A stretch of 64,000 bases of DNA from Vanessa cardui (lineage: Eukaryota > Arthropoda > Insecta > Lepidoptera > Nymphalidae): contig NC_061137.1 in NCBI RefSeq assembly GCF_905220365.1, positions 12,676,001 through 12,740,000 of the forward strand, read 5' to 3'. The notes beneath the pieces were generated by a model. It had not been told where the DNA came from. It worked only from the letters and a program-made list of their open reading frames with translations, and ran no database searches. Numbering within the stretch: the stretch's first letter is position 1; the number at the start of each line of letters is the position of its first letter. A program made the position numbers and the translations under genes. Shown piece after piece: positions 1 to 11,084 of this stretch.

Positions 1-80
1 CAATCAGTAGCGCTTGCCTGGATTTGAACCCGCCATCATCTGTTATACACGCGTTCTAACTACTGAGCCATCTCGGCTCA
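1..80 (-). mobile_element. SINE-A, tRNA-like head, cut by window edge
   Basis: Reverse complement of the SINE-A head. It shows the box A-like TGGCTCAGTAG, the box B-like GGTTCAAATCC and the CAAGCGC junction. This family is a tRNA-derived SINE found more than 20 times in the window; it resembles the Metulj-type SINEs described in Heliconius, though I cannot confirm the name. It is a retroposon, not a tRNA gene. Confidence 0.85.
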
Positions 81-120
81 ATACAGTTTTCATATATACA
101 AAAACAATTTAAATAAACTA

Positions 121-126
121 GCTTAC
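121..126 (-). other. 5' splice donor of the receptor exon
   Basis: On the minus strand CTG is followed by GTAAGC, close to the GTAAGT consensus. It follows a complete codon (L134), so the intron is phase 0. Reading on gives only V, S and a stop, which supports splicing here. Confidence 0.75.
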
Positions 127-528
127 CAGATAATAAACTCCAAATGGCATCACGACAACCGCCACCAACAAGTCTGCTACCGCTAAGCTAACAATAAAAT
201 AGTTCGTAGCTGTTTGTAAACTTCTCTCCCTAGCAACACTTAAGATCACCAGCACATTACCGAACAACGTCAACAACGGGAACACTATTAACGACAACGC
301 CCACAGATTATAATGCACGTCACTGCATGTTCCATTTTTAAACGTGAAATTCGAAAAAGTTTCGTTAAGCGTCCTGTCAAAATTTAATTCGCCGAAGTCT
401 ATTGAATAGTTCGCAAAACTTGTTTCATTATCTGTGATGGTTTTATTTTGACGGAAATCCGGTGGTCGGAGGTTGAACGTTATTTTCGATATATTCTTGC
501 AGTGATTGATGCATCTGTTAGTATCCAT
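127..528 (-). CDS. Dop2R: D2-like dopamine receptor (Dop2R type), first coding exon, partial
   Basis: Encodes 134 residues from an ATG at 528. It reads as the N-terminus of a class A biogenic-amine GPCR of the plasma membrane; D2-like receptors respond to dopamine and signal through Gi/o. The first ~75 residues form an extracellular tail with six N-glycosylation sequons (NKT, NET, NYS, NET, NFT, NGT). TM1 follows (about 76-98) with the GN..V motif (FGNVLVILSV), then the loop RERSLQTATNYF, then TM2 with SLAVADLLVA and the conserved aspartate. The loop and TM2 match what I know of insect Dop2R almost exactly. The frame reaches a stop two codons past L134, but GTAAGC at 126-121 (minus strand) is a good splice donor in phase 0. 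TM3-TM7 must therefore lie left of the window. There is no signal peptide, as is usual in this family. The ATG context (AAATGG) is favourable. Other amine receptors (octopamine, D1-like) fit the TM1-loop-TM2 block less well. Confidence 0.88.
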
Positions 529-652
529 TTCAATTTGTCGGCGTAATAGATTTATCGTAATATATTTTCGTTTCGTTTTCCATTTGATTGGGTATCTGTT
601 TGATTTCGCTCGCGTTCACGTTTTCTTCCCTTCATCGTCCTGTTTCTGGTAT
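529..652 (-). promoter_or_regulatory. Probable 5' UTR of the receptor with an upstream ORF
   Basis: Upstream of the receptor ATG the minus strand has a 27-codon upstream ORF, ATG at 635-633 and TAA ending at 552, rich in K, R and E. It stops 24 bases before the main ATG and could lower translation of the receptor. A possible 3' splice site (TTTTGTTCCAG, AG at 654-653) would make 652 the 5' edge of this exon, with more 5' UTR exons further right. Both are inferences from sequence; no TATA box or initiator stands out. Confidence 0.35.
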
Positions 653-653
653 C

Positions 654-1142
654 TGGAACAAAATTGATTTCATTACCCAAAGTTATGATATTCAAGTTAC
701 GTGTTCGTGAGCAATGAAGGATATGTTATTATAGGATGTGTACGACTTGAGTTGATGTTAAATTAATTATTAAGAACGTATACTAGAGGGCGTTCTCCGA
801 AATTTAATGTAACATAATAATGATACAAATATTTAGTAAAAGAAGGTTTTATATCTTTGACAGTAAAGAAATTATATTACTGGACTCTAAATAGCAAAAT
901 AGTTAATAGTTTTAAAACGGCAAAAGTTTTATATTTTATGTATTCTTTATTTTCTTCAATATTTTTTTTATTAAATTTCTTAGCACAGATTATAAAACAA
1001 AAGTCGAGTTGAACCAAGCTTTATAGAAAAGTGCATAAATTATATATTATAAAAATATAAAAAAAAACAAACCGTGTGTTATGTGTTTTTAACTTGAGGT
1101 AGAAAAGCAGGAAAATGACCCATAGAATGTCATGGGAATGGT
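654..1142. other. AT-rich noncoding stretch
   Basis: Upstream of the receptor exon. No ORF of note, no repeat recognised, no promoter motif I would defend. It may hold 5' regulatory DNA or intron of the receptor. Confidence 0.4.
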
Positions 1143-1272
1143 ATGGCAATATTCATTAACATTGTCACTATAAGAAATATTAAAGTTACAGATGATAAAC
1201 AATAACAAATAAAATGTACCTCTAGCTACACTGTCTCACTCTCACCTGTCAAACCGGAACACAACAATAAAT
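1143..1272 (-). mobile_element. SINE-B fragment
   Basis: Decayed minus-strand piece of SINE-B, matching its middle: the 'cattgtc..ataagaaatatt' block, then the block equivalent to 'ggtttgaagggtgagtgagcc' in reverse. Both ends are lost. Confidence 0.6.
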
Positions 1273-1589
1273 TATAACCAAATAATACCATTCCTCTTAC
1301 AAAGCTTTTCCAAATAAACAAATCGAATTAACACAATTTTAATACTTTTATTTAATCTAGGTAAGTAATATCTGTAAAAATATTTAATACTATCAAATTA
1401 AAATATATTGCCTTTCATTTTGAAATTGATATTGACACAAGATAGGCTTGCGGTTCAGAACAAACAGATGTAGAATTTTATCCAATCCTAAAAAAAAGCT
1501 CGCACGAAAAATTCAATCAATCTTGATATTTGAAAGTAACTCACGAATTGAGGTATCTGGTCTAAAAAGTTTTATTGCAATTAGGCTAT

Positions 1590-1770
1590 AAGGGTTAGTA
1601 GACACACCAGCGTCAGTATCATTACTGTAAGAAATATTAACTGTACCTCACGTCGGTAATACTTTGTGCCAAATACACTGGCTCACTCACACTTCCAACT
1701 GGGACACAAAATAACTGAGTATTACTACTTGGCGGTAGATTACCTGATGAACCTACCTAGACGTTTGTAA
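1590..1770 (-). mobile_element. SINE-B, truncated copy
   Basis: Minus-strand SINE-B. It contains reversed forms of 'tacagtaatgatactga', 'ggtttgaagggtgagtgagcc' and 'ctaccgccaagtagtaat', and ends near the reversed head 'acgtctaggtaggttcat'. The LINE-like 3' tail is missing. Confidence 0.7.
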
Positions 1771-1917
1771 AAATAACCAAAAAAAAAATTATATACTAGA
1801 CCATTTCACGACTAACCTTATGATATAAACATAATTATTTGTTCTTGCTGTAGTCAGATGTCCAAAATAAATAAACGTATTTTTAATAATAAATTGAAGT
1901 AAGACAATCATTGACAA

Positions 1918-2342
<425 letters not shown>

Positions 2343-2997
2343 TCAAAGTGATTACAGTAGAGCTCTTATAGAGGAAGGGGATTCATATTTTTTACGTTTT
2401 CATTGTCTTTAGGTGATGGTGACCACTTACTCAAGTAAGATCATTGAATCGTACATAATATATAATAAAACATCTCATATTAAAAATATACATTTACTGT
2501 AAGTGAAATTTAACAAATTATTATCTAGACACCTAAGTTTCGTTAGAATACTGTTTAAGCAAGGTTGGTTAAATCTTAAGTACAATATTTCACTTAATTA
2601 TTCAAATTTCAACGTCAGCCCAGAGGGTTTTGAAACTACCTTTAAGATACACGAGCTATGAGGTAAATGAGCACGCGGTATTAAGTGAATTATTTAAGAG
2701 GTAAATATGGATAGTGTTGAAGGTATGAATAATTAAATATAATAAATATCTTTTAAATTTAGTAGCATTATTTATTAGTACCTCATAATTATAATATGTT
2801 TTATATTACACCGTCAACTTTAATAATAATTTATAAAAATTAAATCGCTATACTTAAAATGAATGGATGAAGGTAATTTTACTGCTAGTAAATTTCACAC
2901 AGAATTTGTTTTATCACATTAAAATTTACTAAAATTATCAAAGTTTCTTAACTATATTGTCCATGTATTGTTTACAAAAATGTTTCACTTGAATCAC
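2343..2997. other. AT-rich stretch, nothing recognised
   Basis: No ORF over 60 codons and no match to any repeat family in the window. Confidence 0.4.
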
Positions 2998-3107
2998 TGA
3001 TTCTATTCAAAAAAAAACCGCATCAAAATCCGTTGCCTAATTTTAAAGTTCTAAGCATACATAGGGACAAACAGCGGTAAGCGACTTTGTTTTATACTCT
3101 ATAATGA
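2998..3107 (-). mobile_element. Helitron-H-like fragment
   Basis: Minus-strand piece of a dispersed sequence marked by 'aaccgcatcaaaatccgttg' and 'cagcggtaagcgactttg'. The same block occurs near 6601, 9629, 47390 and 55053. In three of those it is joined to a GC-rich hairpin, ending in CTAG in two and in a degraded GTTAG-type end at 47584, the 3' end expected of non-autonomous Helitrons. Confidence 0.5.
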
Positions 3108-3218
3108 CATGGTCTGAGACATACGTTTTCTTAAATTACAAGTAAATTCATTGGCAGACTTTGTAAACGGTAGTTAAAAATCATACAAAGTTTTCCCGCC
3201 TATTTTTGTCAAATATAC

Positions 3219-3323
3219 TCCAATTGAGTTAGTTTTTACAAGCATATATTGAGCGAAGCTACCATCGCTTCAGAATGTAGATTCTCCCGAGAAGAACCGA
3301 CAAGAAACTCAGTAGTTACTTGG
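3219..3323 (-). mobile_element. LINE-D 3' end fragment
   Basis: Reverse of the LINE-D 3' UTR block (gtaactactgagtttcttg ... ggtagcttc ... gcttgtaaaa). 5'-truncated and diverged. Confidence 0.6.
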
Positions 3324-3673
3324 ATGCCTAATTTACACACAAAACCTGTTCCAAATTTCAGATTGTTAAACAAATCTAGTGCCTTGATCGTGCCTTGATA
3401 GTCAGAACACACGAGTTAATATATATTAGTTACTCACAGTAAGTAGATCTACTTGGGTATATGTGACCGTTTTTCTAAAAATGAATTCGTATTTGGAGTC
3501 CACTTTCCGTTATGAGCTCGGGATTTATAAAAGAAAGTGACTCGTGAAAGGGTTCAGTGTTATCGGGTAGTAAAAATCACGCATACGGATCAATGTTAAG
3601 ACTAAGAATATTCCTGATTTACGGATGAATTTCTTAAAATATAGATATAGAGATAGACGTTTAAATAGTTATT

Positions 3674-3950
3674 CTTGGTGGTAGGGCTTTGTGCAAGCCC
3701 GTCTGGGTAGGTTAAATAACAGTACTACAAATAACAGTACTCAGTATTGTTGTGTTCCGGTTTGAAGGGTGAGTGAGCTAGTGTAACTACAGGCACAAGG
3801 GACATAACATCTTAGTTCCCAAGCTTGGTGGCACATTGACGATGTAAGGAATAGTTAATATTTCTTACAGCGTCATTGTCTATGGATGATGGTGACCACT
3901 TACTTTCAGGTAGACTACATGCTCGTCTACCAACATATAGCATAAAAAAA
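3674..3950 (+). mobile_element. SINE-B, near full length
   Basis: Best-preserved SINE-B in the left part of the window, with a short internal rearrangement near 3710-3735. It starts at TTGGTGGTAGGGCTTTGTGC, has the box B-like GGTTTGAAGGG near 3757, the block TTAATATTTCTTACAGCG, and ends in a tail resembling the 3' end of LINE-E (GCTCGTCTACCAAC ... CATAAAAAAA). Its Pol III head is not clearly tRNA-like; a box A is uncertain. Confidence 0.82.
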
Positions 3951-4150
3951 GTTTAAATAGACCGATAGGTCCACAGACAATAGCATAGTGCCAGTAAGAC
4001 TTTATGTACCTTATGCCTAAAGATTCAGTATCTAATTCACCCATCAAACCTTAATGCGACAAAAGTATTACTGTTACTGTTGGCAGACTCAGTATCCAAT
4101 GTTGGTGGCGCATTGGTTCAAATTTATGGGCGGTAATCACGTCAAAGGAT

Positions 4151-4200
4151 ATCAAAATATAATTCATTCGAGTTGGCTTTTGCAAGCACTTTTGACAACT
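4151..4200 (-). mobile_element. LINE-D 3' end fragment
   Basis: Short reversed copy of the extreme LINE-D 3' end (AAAGTGCTTGCAAAAGCC ... TTTGAT). About 50 bp left. Confidence 0.5.
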
Positions 4201-4515
4201 ATATTAACTAATTAACTTCACTTCATAGGTTATTAAACATCAGGTGTTCCTTTTGTCACTCCAATTTAAAAGCTAAACAGTCTTCTATAAAACATCAATA
4301 GGGTTTACTGCTGTGTTCCTGACAAAAATATATTAAGAAAAACACATCAGACCTTCTGTTCGTGATAATGGTGGCTTGAAGATTGTCTCAGATTGGTGTG
4401 TAGATTAAACGTGGTCTAAAATGCAGCACCAACTTATGAGAAAAGTTATTAATCAGACGATTTAAATAATACTGCGGCGTATAAAAGGGCCTTTTTTAGT
4501 TGAGATTAAGACACT

Positions 4516-4980
4516 TGGTGGTACTTCTGAAAGTCTTGGTACTTTCCACGCATAAGATATTCTACCGCCATGTAGGAATATTTATAAAATAAGAGTCGAG
4601 ATGGCCCAGTGGTTAGAACGCGTGCATTTTAACCGATGATTGTGGGTTCAAACCCAGGCAAGCACTGCTGATTCATGTGCTTAATTTGTTTTTATAATTC
4701 ATCTCGTGCTCAGCGGTGAAGAAAAACATCTCACCTGCATGTGACAAATTTCATAGAAATTCTGCCACATTTGTATTCCACCAACCCGTATTGGAATAGC
4801 GTGGTGGAATATGTTCCAAACCTTCTCCTCAAAAGGAGAGGAGGCCTTTAGCCCAGCAGTGGGAATTTACAGGCTGTTGTTTTGTTGTTGTAGGAATATT
4901 TAGTATCGTTGTGTCTTCGTTTGAAAACTTAATTGTGTCAACCAAGGTTGGAACATTGGTGATATAAATTCTAAATAATA
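4516..4980 (+). mobile_element. SINE-B, decayed, split by SINE-A
   Basis: The head (GGTGGTACTTCTGAAAG ... GATATTCTACCGCC) lies at 4516-4584. The rest (TTTAGTATCGTTGTGTCTTCG ... TTGGTGATATAA) resumes after the SINE-A at 4585-4888. The two halves join in the order found in intact SINE-B copies, so SINE-A inserted later. Confidence 0.72.
4585..4888 (+). mobile_element. SINE-A (GTT-tail subfamily), full length with TSD
   Basis: Complete plus-strand copy. The tRNA-like head GAGATGGCCCAGTGGTTAG has box A, then box B GGTTCAAACCC, then the linker gattcatgtgc, then the body, ending CAGGCTGTTG plus a GTT-rich tail. A perfect 14-bp direct repeat TGTAGGAATATTTA flanks it (4571-4584 and 4889-4902), showing target-primed integration. 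Eight extra bases lie between the left repeat and the head. Confidence 0.92.
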
Positions 4981-5729
4981 TTTATTGGTCGCCAACAAAT
5001 ATTATATTTGAAACATCTACCATAAAGTTGCTCTGTGATCGGTTCAAATAAAATGGAGATATCTTCCATTACGCAATTCGTATATTTCAATGTTTTAAAT
5101 TTTCCTAAAGCAAATATCGTTCGTGTTCTCCTTTATTCATATTTCTGATGTTTGTTTGTTTTCGATACGTCTACTGGAGCGTATTTTTCATTTTAAAACA
5201 AAGTATGCTATTTCATCGTGGTTTATTGCAACGGCATTACTTTTAAATTCAAAATGTATAAACATTTTTCATATAACAATTATTAAAGTGCAAATCACAT
5301 TAAAAAGAACGCTGCTATAATTTAAATTTCGAGTATTTTTAATACATACACTAATGTTAGAAAGAGATAAAAAATGTATTTGTTCTAACCTAAAAAAAAT
5401 CACTCGTAGTAAACTTTTTAATTCCTAGTTCCTACAGGATATTATGTTTTATATTATTTTAGAACGAAATCTAGGTGACGTGGTCAAGGAAGTGACGTCA
5501 CTTTTAAGACGAAGTAAAGGAAAGAGGCATCCATCTTAGGTTGTCACGGTGGTAACAAATTTGTGTCACCGGCACAGTTGATGAATTACATAATATTTTG
5601 TTGCTATATAACTTAAACTTAATTAATCAATGACTTATATTTCAATTTCCAAGTAATTTTCGAACACCTGTAAAAAAGTAGGCAATTATCCATTTACTTA
5701 TGATGACTTTTGGTTTATTGTGTATTAAG
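4981..5729. other. AT-rich stretch, nothing recognised
   Basis: Contains a 65-codon plus-strand frame (5123-5320) rich in I, F and L, with no family resemblance; I read it as chance. Confidence 0.4.
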
Positions 5730-5884
5730 TACGACACAACATAGATGTAGCATCGGAAAAATTCGTAAAACCGATCACATCTTTACACAAACGTAATAAC
5801 TTGTAATATCATATGACCTAATATATTCGTCAGTTTGACGCGTTGATTTACATGCACTTGCTTTCTCGGGTTGAGGTGACGCGG
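5730..5884. mobile_element. MITE-K, truncated copy
   Basis: Starts with TACGACACAAC(A)TAGATGTAGCATC and AAACCGATCACATC, the terminal inverted repeat (TIR) of the MITE at 31704-32008. It continues with an internal block (ttgatttacatgcacttgct) found in the opposite orientation in that copy. It is cut at 5884 by the start of a LINE-D tail, and its right TIR is missing. Confidence 0.7.
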
Positions 5885-6229
5885 GAATTCTATGATAAAA
5901 TTCTAAAGACATTTTTAACTTTGCCGTCTCGTAAATTCAAATCGCTTATAAAAAATACATTGGTGAAAAAAGCGTATTATTAATACCTGTTGACTTCCAA
6001 GCAGGATATATTAATTTAATAATTGTATTAACTTAAAAATTAACTAACATGACTGTATTTTGTTAAATGTTGAAAAAGAGTAACTACTGAGTTTCTTGCC
6101 GGTTCTTCTCGGTAGAATCTACTTTCCGAACCGGTGGTAGCTTCACTTAATTGTTAAATGACGATTCAAAAGTGCTTGTAAAAGCCCACTTGAATAAAGT
6201 ATACTTTGATTTTGATTTTGATTTTGAAT
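5885..6229 (+). mobile_element. LINE-D 3' end, 5'-truncated
   Basis: Begins within the C-terminal coding part of a Jockey/CR1-like LINE (decayed FY-K-L ... F-LPSRKFKS-like reading). The 3' UTR runs through 'ctgttgacttccaagcagg' and 'gaaccggtggtagcttcact', ending 'ttgaataaagtatactttgat' plus a TTTGAT hexamer tail at about 6209-6229. A short-repeat tail instead of poly(A) fits CR1/Jockey relatives. Confidence 0.82.
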
Positions 6230-6600
6230 CTATAGCGATGAATGGTTGTGTAAATCGGCAGTAATCAAATGTAAATTTAGATTATACTACTTGTTGTCAA
6301 ATAAATAAATGCCCGTCTATATTTATTGTAAATAGATGATTATTATATATTTTTATTAATGAAGCAAATTTCTTGAATCTAGCTGAATATTTGTATTATC
6401 AAATTGTTGAACGCTTGAAACAATGCATTCATTGAGTGCTTGAATTACAATAAATCAATTTAAAATTGACGCAACACGAATCAAAGCTGTTAAGACAAGA
6501 TGAGTTGTTCGTATAAAGATTGAATGATTGACCTGTTGAGTGTGAACGATTTTAAATTTGATGTGTGAATGTTTTTAGTCTTGTGAACTCATCATGAGTA

Positions 6601-6774
6601 AAAAACAAAGTCACATTTTCTGTCCTTATATCCCTATGTATGCTTAAATCTTTAAAACTACGCAACGGATTTTGATGCGGTTTTTTTAATAGATTAAGAG
6701 ATTCGAGAAGAAGGTTTACAATAATGAATGATGTTATATCATTGCACCTGTGAGAAGCCGGAGTGGGTCTCTAG
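6601..6774 (+). mobile_element. Helitron-H-like, 3' end with CTAG
   Basis: Carries 'ttaaaactacgcaacggatt' and 'tttgatgcggttttttt', then the GC-richer block 'tgtgagaagccggagtgggt' and CTAG at 6771-6774. A hairpin plus CTAG is the usual 3' end of lepidopteran non-autonomous Helitrons. The 5' edge is not fixed. Confidence 0.6.
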
Positions 6775-6838
6775 CATTTGTATGTAGTTTTTTTTATCTA
6801 AGTTGATTTCGAGAAATGGTTATTTTATATTTTTGTGA

Positions 6839-7290
6839 TTATGATGTAACCATGCTGATGACGATGATGATGATATTCATGATGATGATAAATAAATAAT
6901 AATAAATAAATATGAGACAACATCACATACATTACTCTGATCCCAATGTAAGTAGCTAAAGCACTTGTGTTATGGAAAATCAGACGTAACGACGATACCA
7001 CAAACACCCAGACCCAAGACAACATAGGAAAGTAATGATAATCTACATCGACTAGGCTGGGAATCGCAAACGGTACCTCAGAGTGGCGTACCCATGACAA
7101 CCGGTGTACACACCACTCGACCACGGAGGTCGTCTAATCGGTCGTCGATGATAGTGGCTTTGACGATAATGCTGACGATGACGTTGACAGCGATGTTGCA
7201 AATTAACACGACATTTGTGAAGATGTAGACGATGATAACATTGACAGTGATATCGGTGATGGTGATAATTACGAATGACCGATGATGACA
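6839..7290. repeat. Imperfect GAT-rich tract, split by SINE-C
   Basis: Clusters of GATGAT and GACGAT on both sides (6839-6888 and 7135-7290) of a SINE-C. Overlapping minus-strand frames rich in H and R come from this simple repeat and are not genes. Confidence 0.7.
6889..7134 (-). mobile_element. SINE-C, full length
   Basis: Minus-strand copy of a second tRNA-derived SINE. Read in reverse, the head is GACGACCTCCGTGGTCGAGTGGTGTGTAC (box A region), then ACTCTGAGGTACC. The box B region is mutated here and clearer in the copy at 44407. The body contains GGTCTGGGTGTTTGTGGT, and the tail is an AT-rich (ATTT)n repeat at 6889-6910. Confidence 0.85.
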
Positions 7291-8466
7291 CTGGACTTTA
7301 TGGATTTAATATCCTGTGACTGCCTTTAAAAAAACACATATTATGAGGACCATGTTGTAATTGTATTGTTGGTCTTCTTGATAAAAGAAACGATGGATGG
7401 ATTGTGTGAAAGACGATATGGTTAGAAAGAATGTTACTTGTGAGATGACGTCTGACAAAGAAGTATGGAAGACATGCTGCGTCGACCTCAAATAAAATTG
7501 GCATAAGGGCCGGAGGATGACTGCTTGTAAAAAAAAAACCTCTACTGATCGATAGTTAATATTTATTGAGGGTAACTGTTAAACAAAAAAAGATATCGTC
7601 ACGACGAAAAACAATTTGGAACGTCAAGCTTACAACATTGTTTCCTATCACTGATCAATGTAATTTATATTAATTAAATATAAAAAAATGACTTTATCGG
7701 ACTAGGAATTTTTTTCTAGTTTTGCATACATTTTGTTCATATTTATTTTTCAGTATTATAATGCAATAAGCCTTCTTCTAAACGAAAAAGTAAGTATTTC
7801 GTCCAACAGTGGTAAATTGCCAATTTGTATTTTTTTAAGTAAATAGTTCGTTCAAGACATTTTAAGATTATACGGATAGTTCAGACAGAGCATTTCGCTG
7901 TGCACTATCTTTTAGCTGGACTAGTTTAGTGAAAATAAAAATGTCGCTTTCTTACTTATGTGTTTAATAAAATAAGATAGCAAGTGAAATTAAGTCCAAG
8001 ATTTTCGAATACGTAAAATTGTATCTGTCTTTGTGAATTTAAATAAAACATTTATAGAGTCCAATAGAACTCGAGTTAAAAAAAATGGTAAGAAATTTCT
8101 TACAATACTTGAATTCCAGACATTCAAATTGAACAATGTTTTAATTTCCAACACGAAACTCTTTTAATTAAATTTTTGATCACTTACTTTTTCTACCTCA
8201 TGTACTTTTTGTTATATTTATCGAGAAATACGCCTTGATGAATTTAATGTTTGGAACTGTATTAAGAAATTGATAATGTGTTGCTAAGTGCAAAACAAAA
8301 CAAAAATTATTTTTTACACAACAGGGATTATTAAAAATTAGCACGATCATCCATACATTCACTCACTCATGTATATACGTACCATAACACACACATACAA
8401 ATATTTATTGAATAAGGGCGTTTCTAATAAAACTTATAATTTTTTTTACACACTTTTACTTTTTCA
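7291..8466. other. Noncoding stretch, nothing recognised
   Basis: AT-rich. Short minus-strand frames near 7300-7500 have no recognisable domains. No repeat family match. Confidence 0.4.
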
Positions 8467-8751
8467 ACCGACTTCAAAAAGGAGGAGGTTATCAATTCGT
8501 CTGTATTTTTTTTATATATGTTTGTTACCTTCTGTTCTGTTTACTTTTTACTGGGTGACGGATTTTGATATATTTTGTTTGAAAGCTAGTGTTTCCCGTG
8601 TGGTCCCATTTATTATAATATAATATATATAATATTTTTCATTTCATTTTACTTAAGAGGACTCTAAAAAATATGTTGAATACGCAATTATTTTTTTTAC
8701 TTTTTAGTGCATATTTGTTTGTTTTAAAATAGTGGTTAATTTGAAGTCGGT
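8467..8751. mobile_element. MITE-I, long form with terminal inverted repeats
   Basis: Bounded by a perfect 12-bp inverted repeat: ACCGACTTCAAA at 8467-8478 and TTTGAAGTCGGT at 8740-8751. The left part (AAAAAGGAGGAGGTT) is common in lepidopteran genomes. The right third is shared with 19137-19283 and, reversed, 57003-57148. No coding capacity. No clear TSD, so the superfamily is not assigned. Confidence 0.6.
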
Positions 8752-8779
8752 TTTTCTTTTTGTTAAAATTTTTATTTAT

Positions 8780-9628
8780 TAATCACTTAGTGTATTAAGT
8801 AAAGTGTGATATATAGCCAATCTGGTTCTAAACTAGGAAAGCTATACCAGACGCGGCTTTAACTAGTAATCCAGGCAACTTTAAGGCTAATTAAAGAAAC
8901 AAAAGTACCAGTGGGAAACAACGAACGAAGAACGTGCGAAACACCAAGTAGTAACACGAATTATTGTTTGGTTCCGGTTTAAATTGAGAGAGTTTAGTAT
9001 ACATGTTGTGGTATTTTGTAAGAAGTGACTTACATCTTTATTTATAAGTACAGAAGTATATGAGCTTATATGTATCGGTTTATTTGAATTTGCTATGAAA
9101 TAAGGTCGAACCTTAAGGTTAGGTTATTTTTTTATATCTGAATAGTTTCTTAGTTTTACTGTAAATATTAAGGCTACTCATTATCACGTAGCCCACTTAA
9201 TTATCTACTTTACTATTTCAAAATAGTAAATGATTTTTTATAAGGTGTATTATCTTAGTCGATTTTTTATCATAGTCCGGTCAAACACGTAATTGTTCTT
9301 TTTAGCTGTGTAATTGGTAAAAAAATGAATGAATGAATTTGAAACTACCTTCAATCGAATGTTTTCCAGTATCCACATTCACAATTTACTAATAAAACAA
9401 TATTAAGCGGAATTCTTGATTCAGGGCAGAATATCTTAGGATAAAATACGCGCCGGGCTCCAGCGCCTTCCAGCGTACACTTGGAATTGAATCAAGCGAC
9501 CTAGAGACTCTTTAATGGACACCAATTGATACACTCGAGTAGAAAACGCTTTAATAAACCGAAATAATTTTTCGGTATGGAAATATTACGCGATTGTACT
9601 TGGTTATATTTTATTTATCATCATTACA
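8780..9628. other. Noncoding stretch with a faint SINE-B trace
   Basis: Around 8948-9000 'aagtagtaacacgaattatt' and 'ggttccggtttaaattgaga' may be an old SINE-B piece. Nothing else is recognised. Confidence 0.35.
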
Positions 9629-9815
9629 TAGTATAAAACAAAGTTGCCTACCGCTGTCTGTCGTAATATATATAGATTTTTAAAAGTAAGCAACCGATTT
9701 TGATGCGGTTGTTTTAAATAGATAGTGTGATTCGTGAGGAAGGTTTTTTGTATATAATGTTTATTTATATTAGATTATAATGATTATGATTACATCCTGC
9801 ACAGAAGTCTAGGAA
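9629..9815 (+). mobile_element. Helitron-H-like fragment
   Basis: Shares 'gcctaccgctgtctgtcgta' and 'gcaaccgattttgatgcggt' with the copies at 6601 and 47390. The GC-rich 3' hairpin is decayed. Confidence 0.55.
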
Positions 9816-10206
9816 TCCAAGGCATTTATTATCTATGTTTTCTTAATGTTTTCTTATTATAAGCTTGAAATATATTTACTAGTAAATGTAAAATAGGTAA
9901 AACACACGAAAGCCTGTTTACTTTAAGCATACCCGAATATCTTTAAGAATATTGGTGACTTCAATAAAAAAACTGGATGAATATCACGAACAAAAAGTAA
10001 TAAGTACATTGGCTCTGTTGAGCTATTGTATCTTGTAATCAACACTACGATGTAGTTGAGTAATTTGCATACATTAATTTATGACTGGACACAAGAATTG
10101 AATAATACCTTCCATTATATTATAGACGTAGTCTAGTCTGTGCATGTATTAACATATACACCGATTTACATAGTTGGTTTGCTTCAGCGTCGTCTATTGG
10201 TAAGTT

Positions 10207-10445
10207 AAATAAATAAATAAATGTGAGACAACATCACATACATCACTCTGATCCCAATGTAAGTAGCTAAAACACTTGTGTTATGGAAAATCAGAAGTAA
10301 CGACGGTACCTCAAACACCCAGACCCAAGACAACATAGAAAACTAATAATAATCTACATCGACTCAGCCGGGCATCGAACCCAGGACCTCAGAGTGGTGT
10401 ACTCATGAAAACCGGTGTACACACCACTCGACCACGGAGGTCGTC
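10207..10445 (-). mobile_element. SINE-C, full length
   Basis: Minus strand. (AAAT)n tail at 10207-10222, body with the reversed GGTCTGGGTGTTTGAGGTACC, and the tRNA-like head in reverse with box B GGGTTCGATGCCCGG and the terminal CCACGGAGGTCGTC. A minus-strand reading frame here (10403-10639) is an artefact of the SINE head. Confidence 0.87.
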
Positions 10446-10484
10446 AAAGTTACAACAAAATTGACATAACACATTTCCTCGAGA

Positions 10485-10640
10485 AATATATAATTAATAT
10501 TATAAATGTGAAAGTAACTCTGTCGCTCTTTCACTACCAAACCGCTGCACCGAATTTGATGAAAATTGGTATGAAGCAAATTTGAACCAACAATTTTGAA
10601 ACAACAATTTGAAACAACAAGGTATATGGCCACTTTCAAG
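10485..10640 (+). mobile_element. Helitron-like 5' terminal fragment
   Basis: 'taatattataaatgtgaaag' followed by 'ctctttcactaccaaaccgc' and 'gaatttgatgaaaattggta' is the usual 5' start of lepidopteran non-autonomous Helitrons. The 3' end is not seen. Confidence 0.5.
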
Positions 10641-11084
10641 TGCGGGTCACAACTAGGTATACCTATATGGCAACTTTCAAGGTAATAGTAGTCTTTGAAG
10701 TCTAGTTGTCTAAAACAGGTGTACTTTTACCTCTAATAAAAGATATCCCTATATTATCTTTCCAGCAAGTTTACTTATTAAATCCTCCAAAACCCAGTGT
10801 TCTCTTCTAAGTTTTAATGACGAAGTAATTGCATGAATAAATTTTGTTTGGCAATATTTAGTTCTGAAAATCTTTGGTTAAGATCCTCTGAGTTTCTTTC
10901 TTGGTCTAAAGTCAGGATATCTTTTCCAAAGAGAGGGTAGTTATAAATTTGACAATAAATAAGTATAAAGTTTCTATTTTTAATGAAGTATTCTGATTTG
11001 AAATAGAATTATAGTTTATATTGCATGTGGAAAATATAATAATTTTATAGGTATACAATTATGATAGCTAATTTACACACTAAA

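Noticed and set aside
4593..4680. tRNA gene candidates at SINE-A and SINE-C heads throughout
   Set aside because: Box A and B are present, but no proper acceptor stem or cloverleaf closes and each is followed by the same SINE body. They are retroposon promoters, not tRNA genes.
6825..7291. H- and R-rich minus-strand frames (99 and 79 codons)
   Set aside because: They come from GAT-type simple repeats and a SINE-C read on the other strand.
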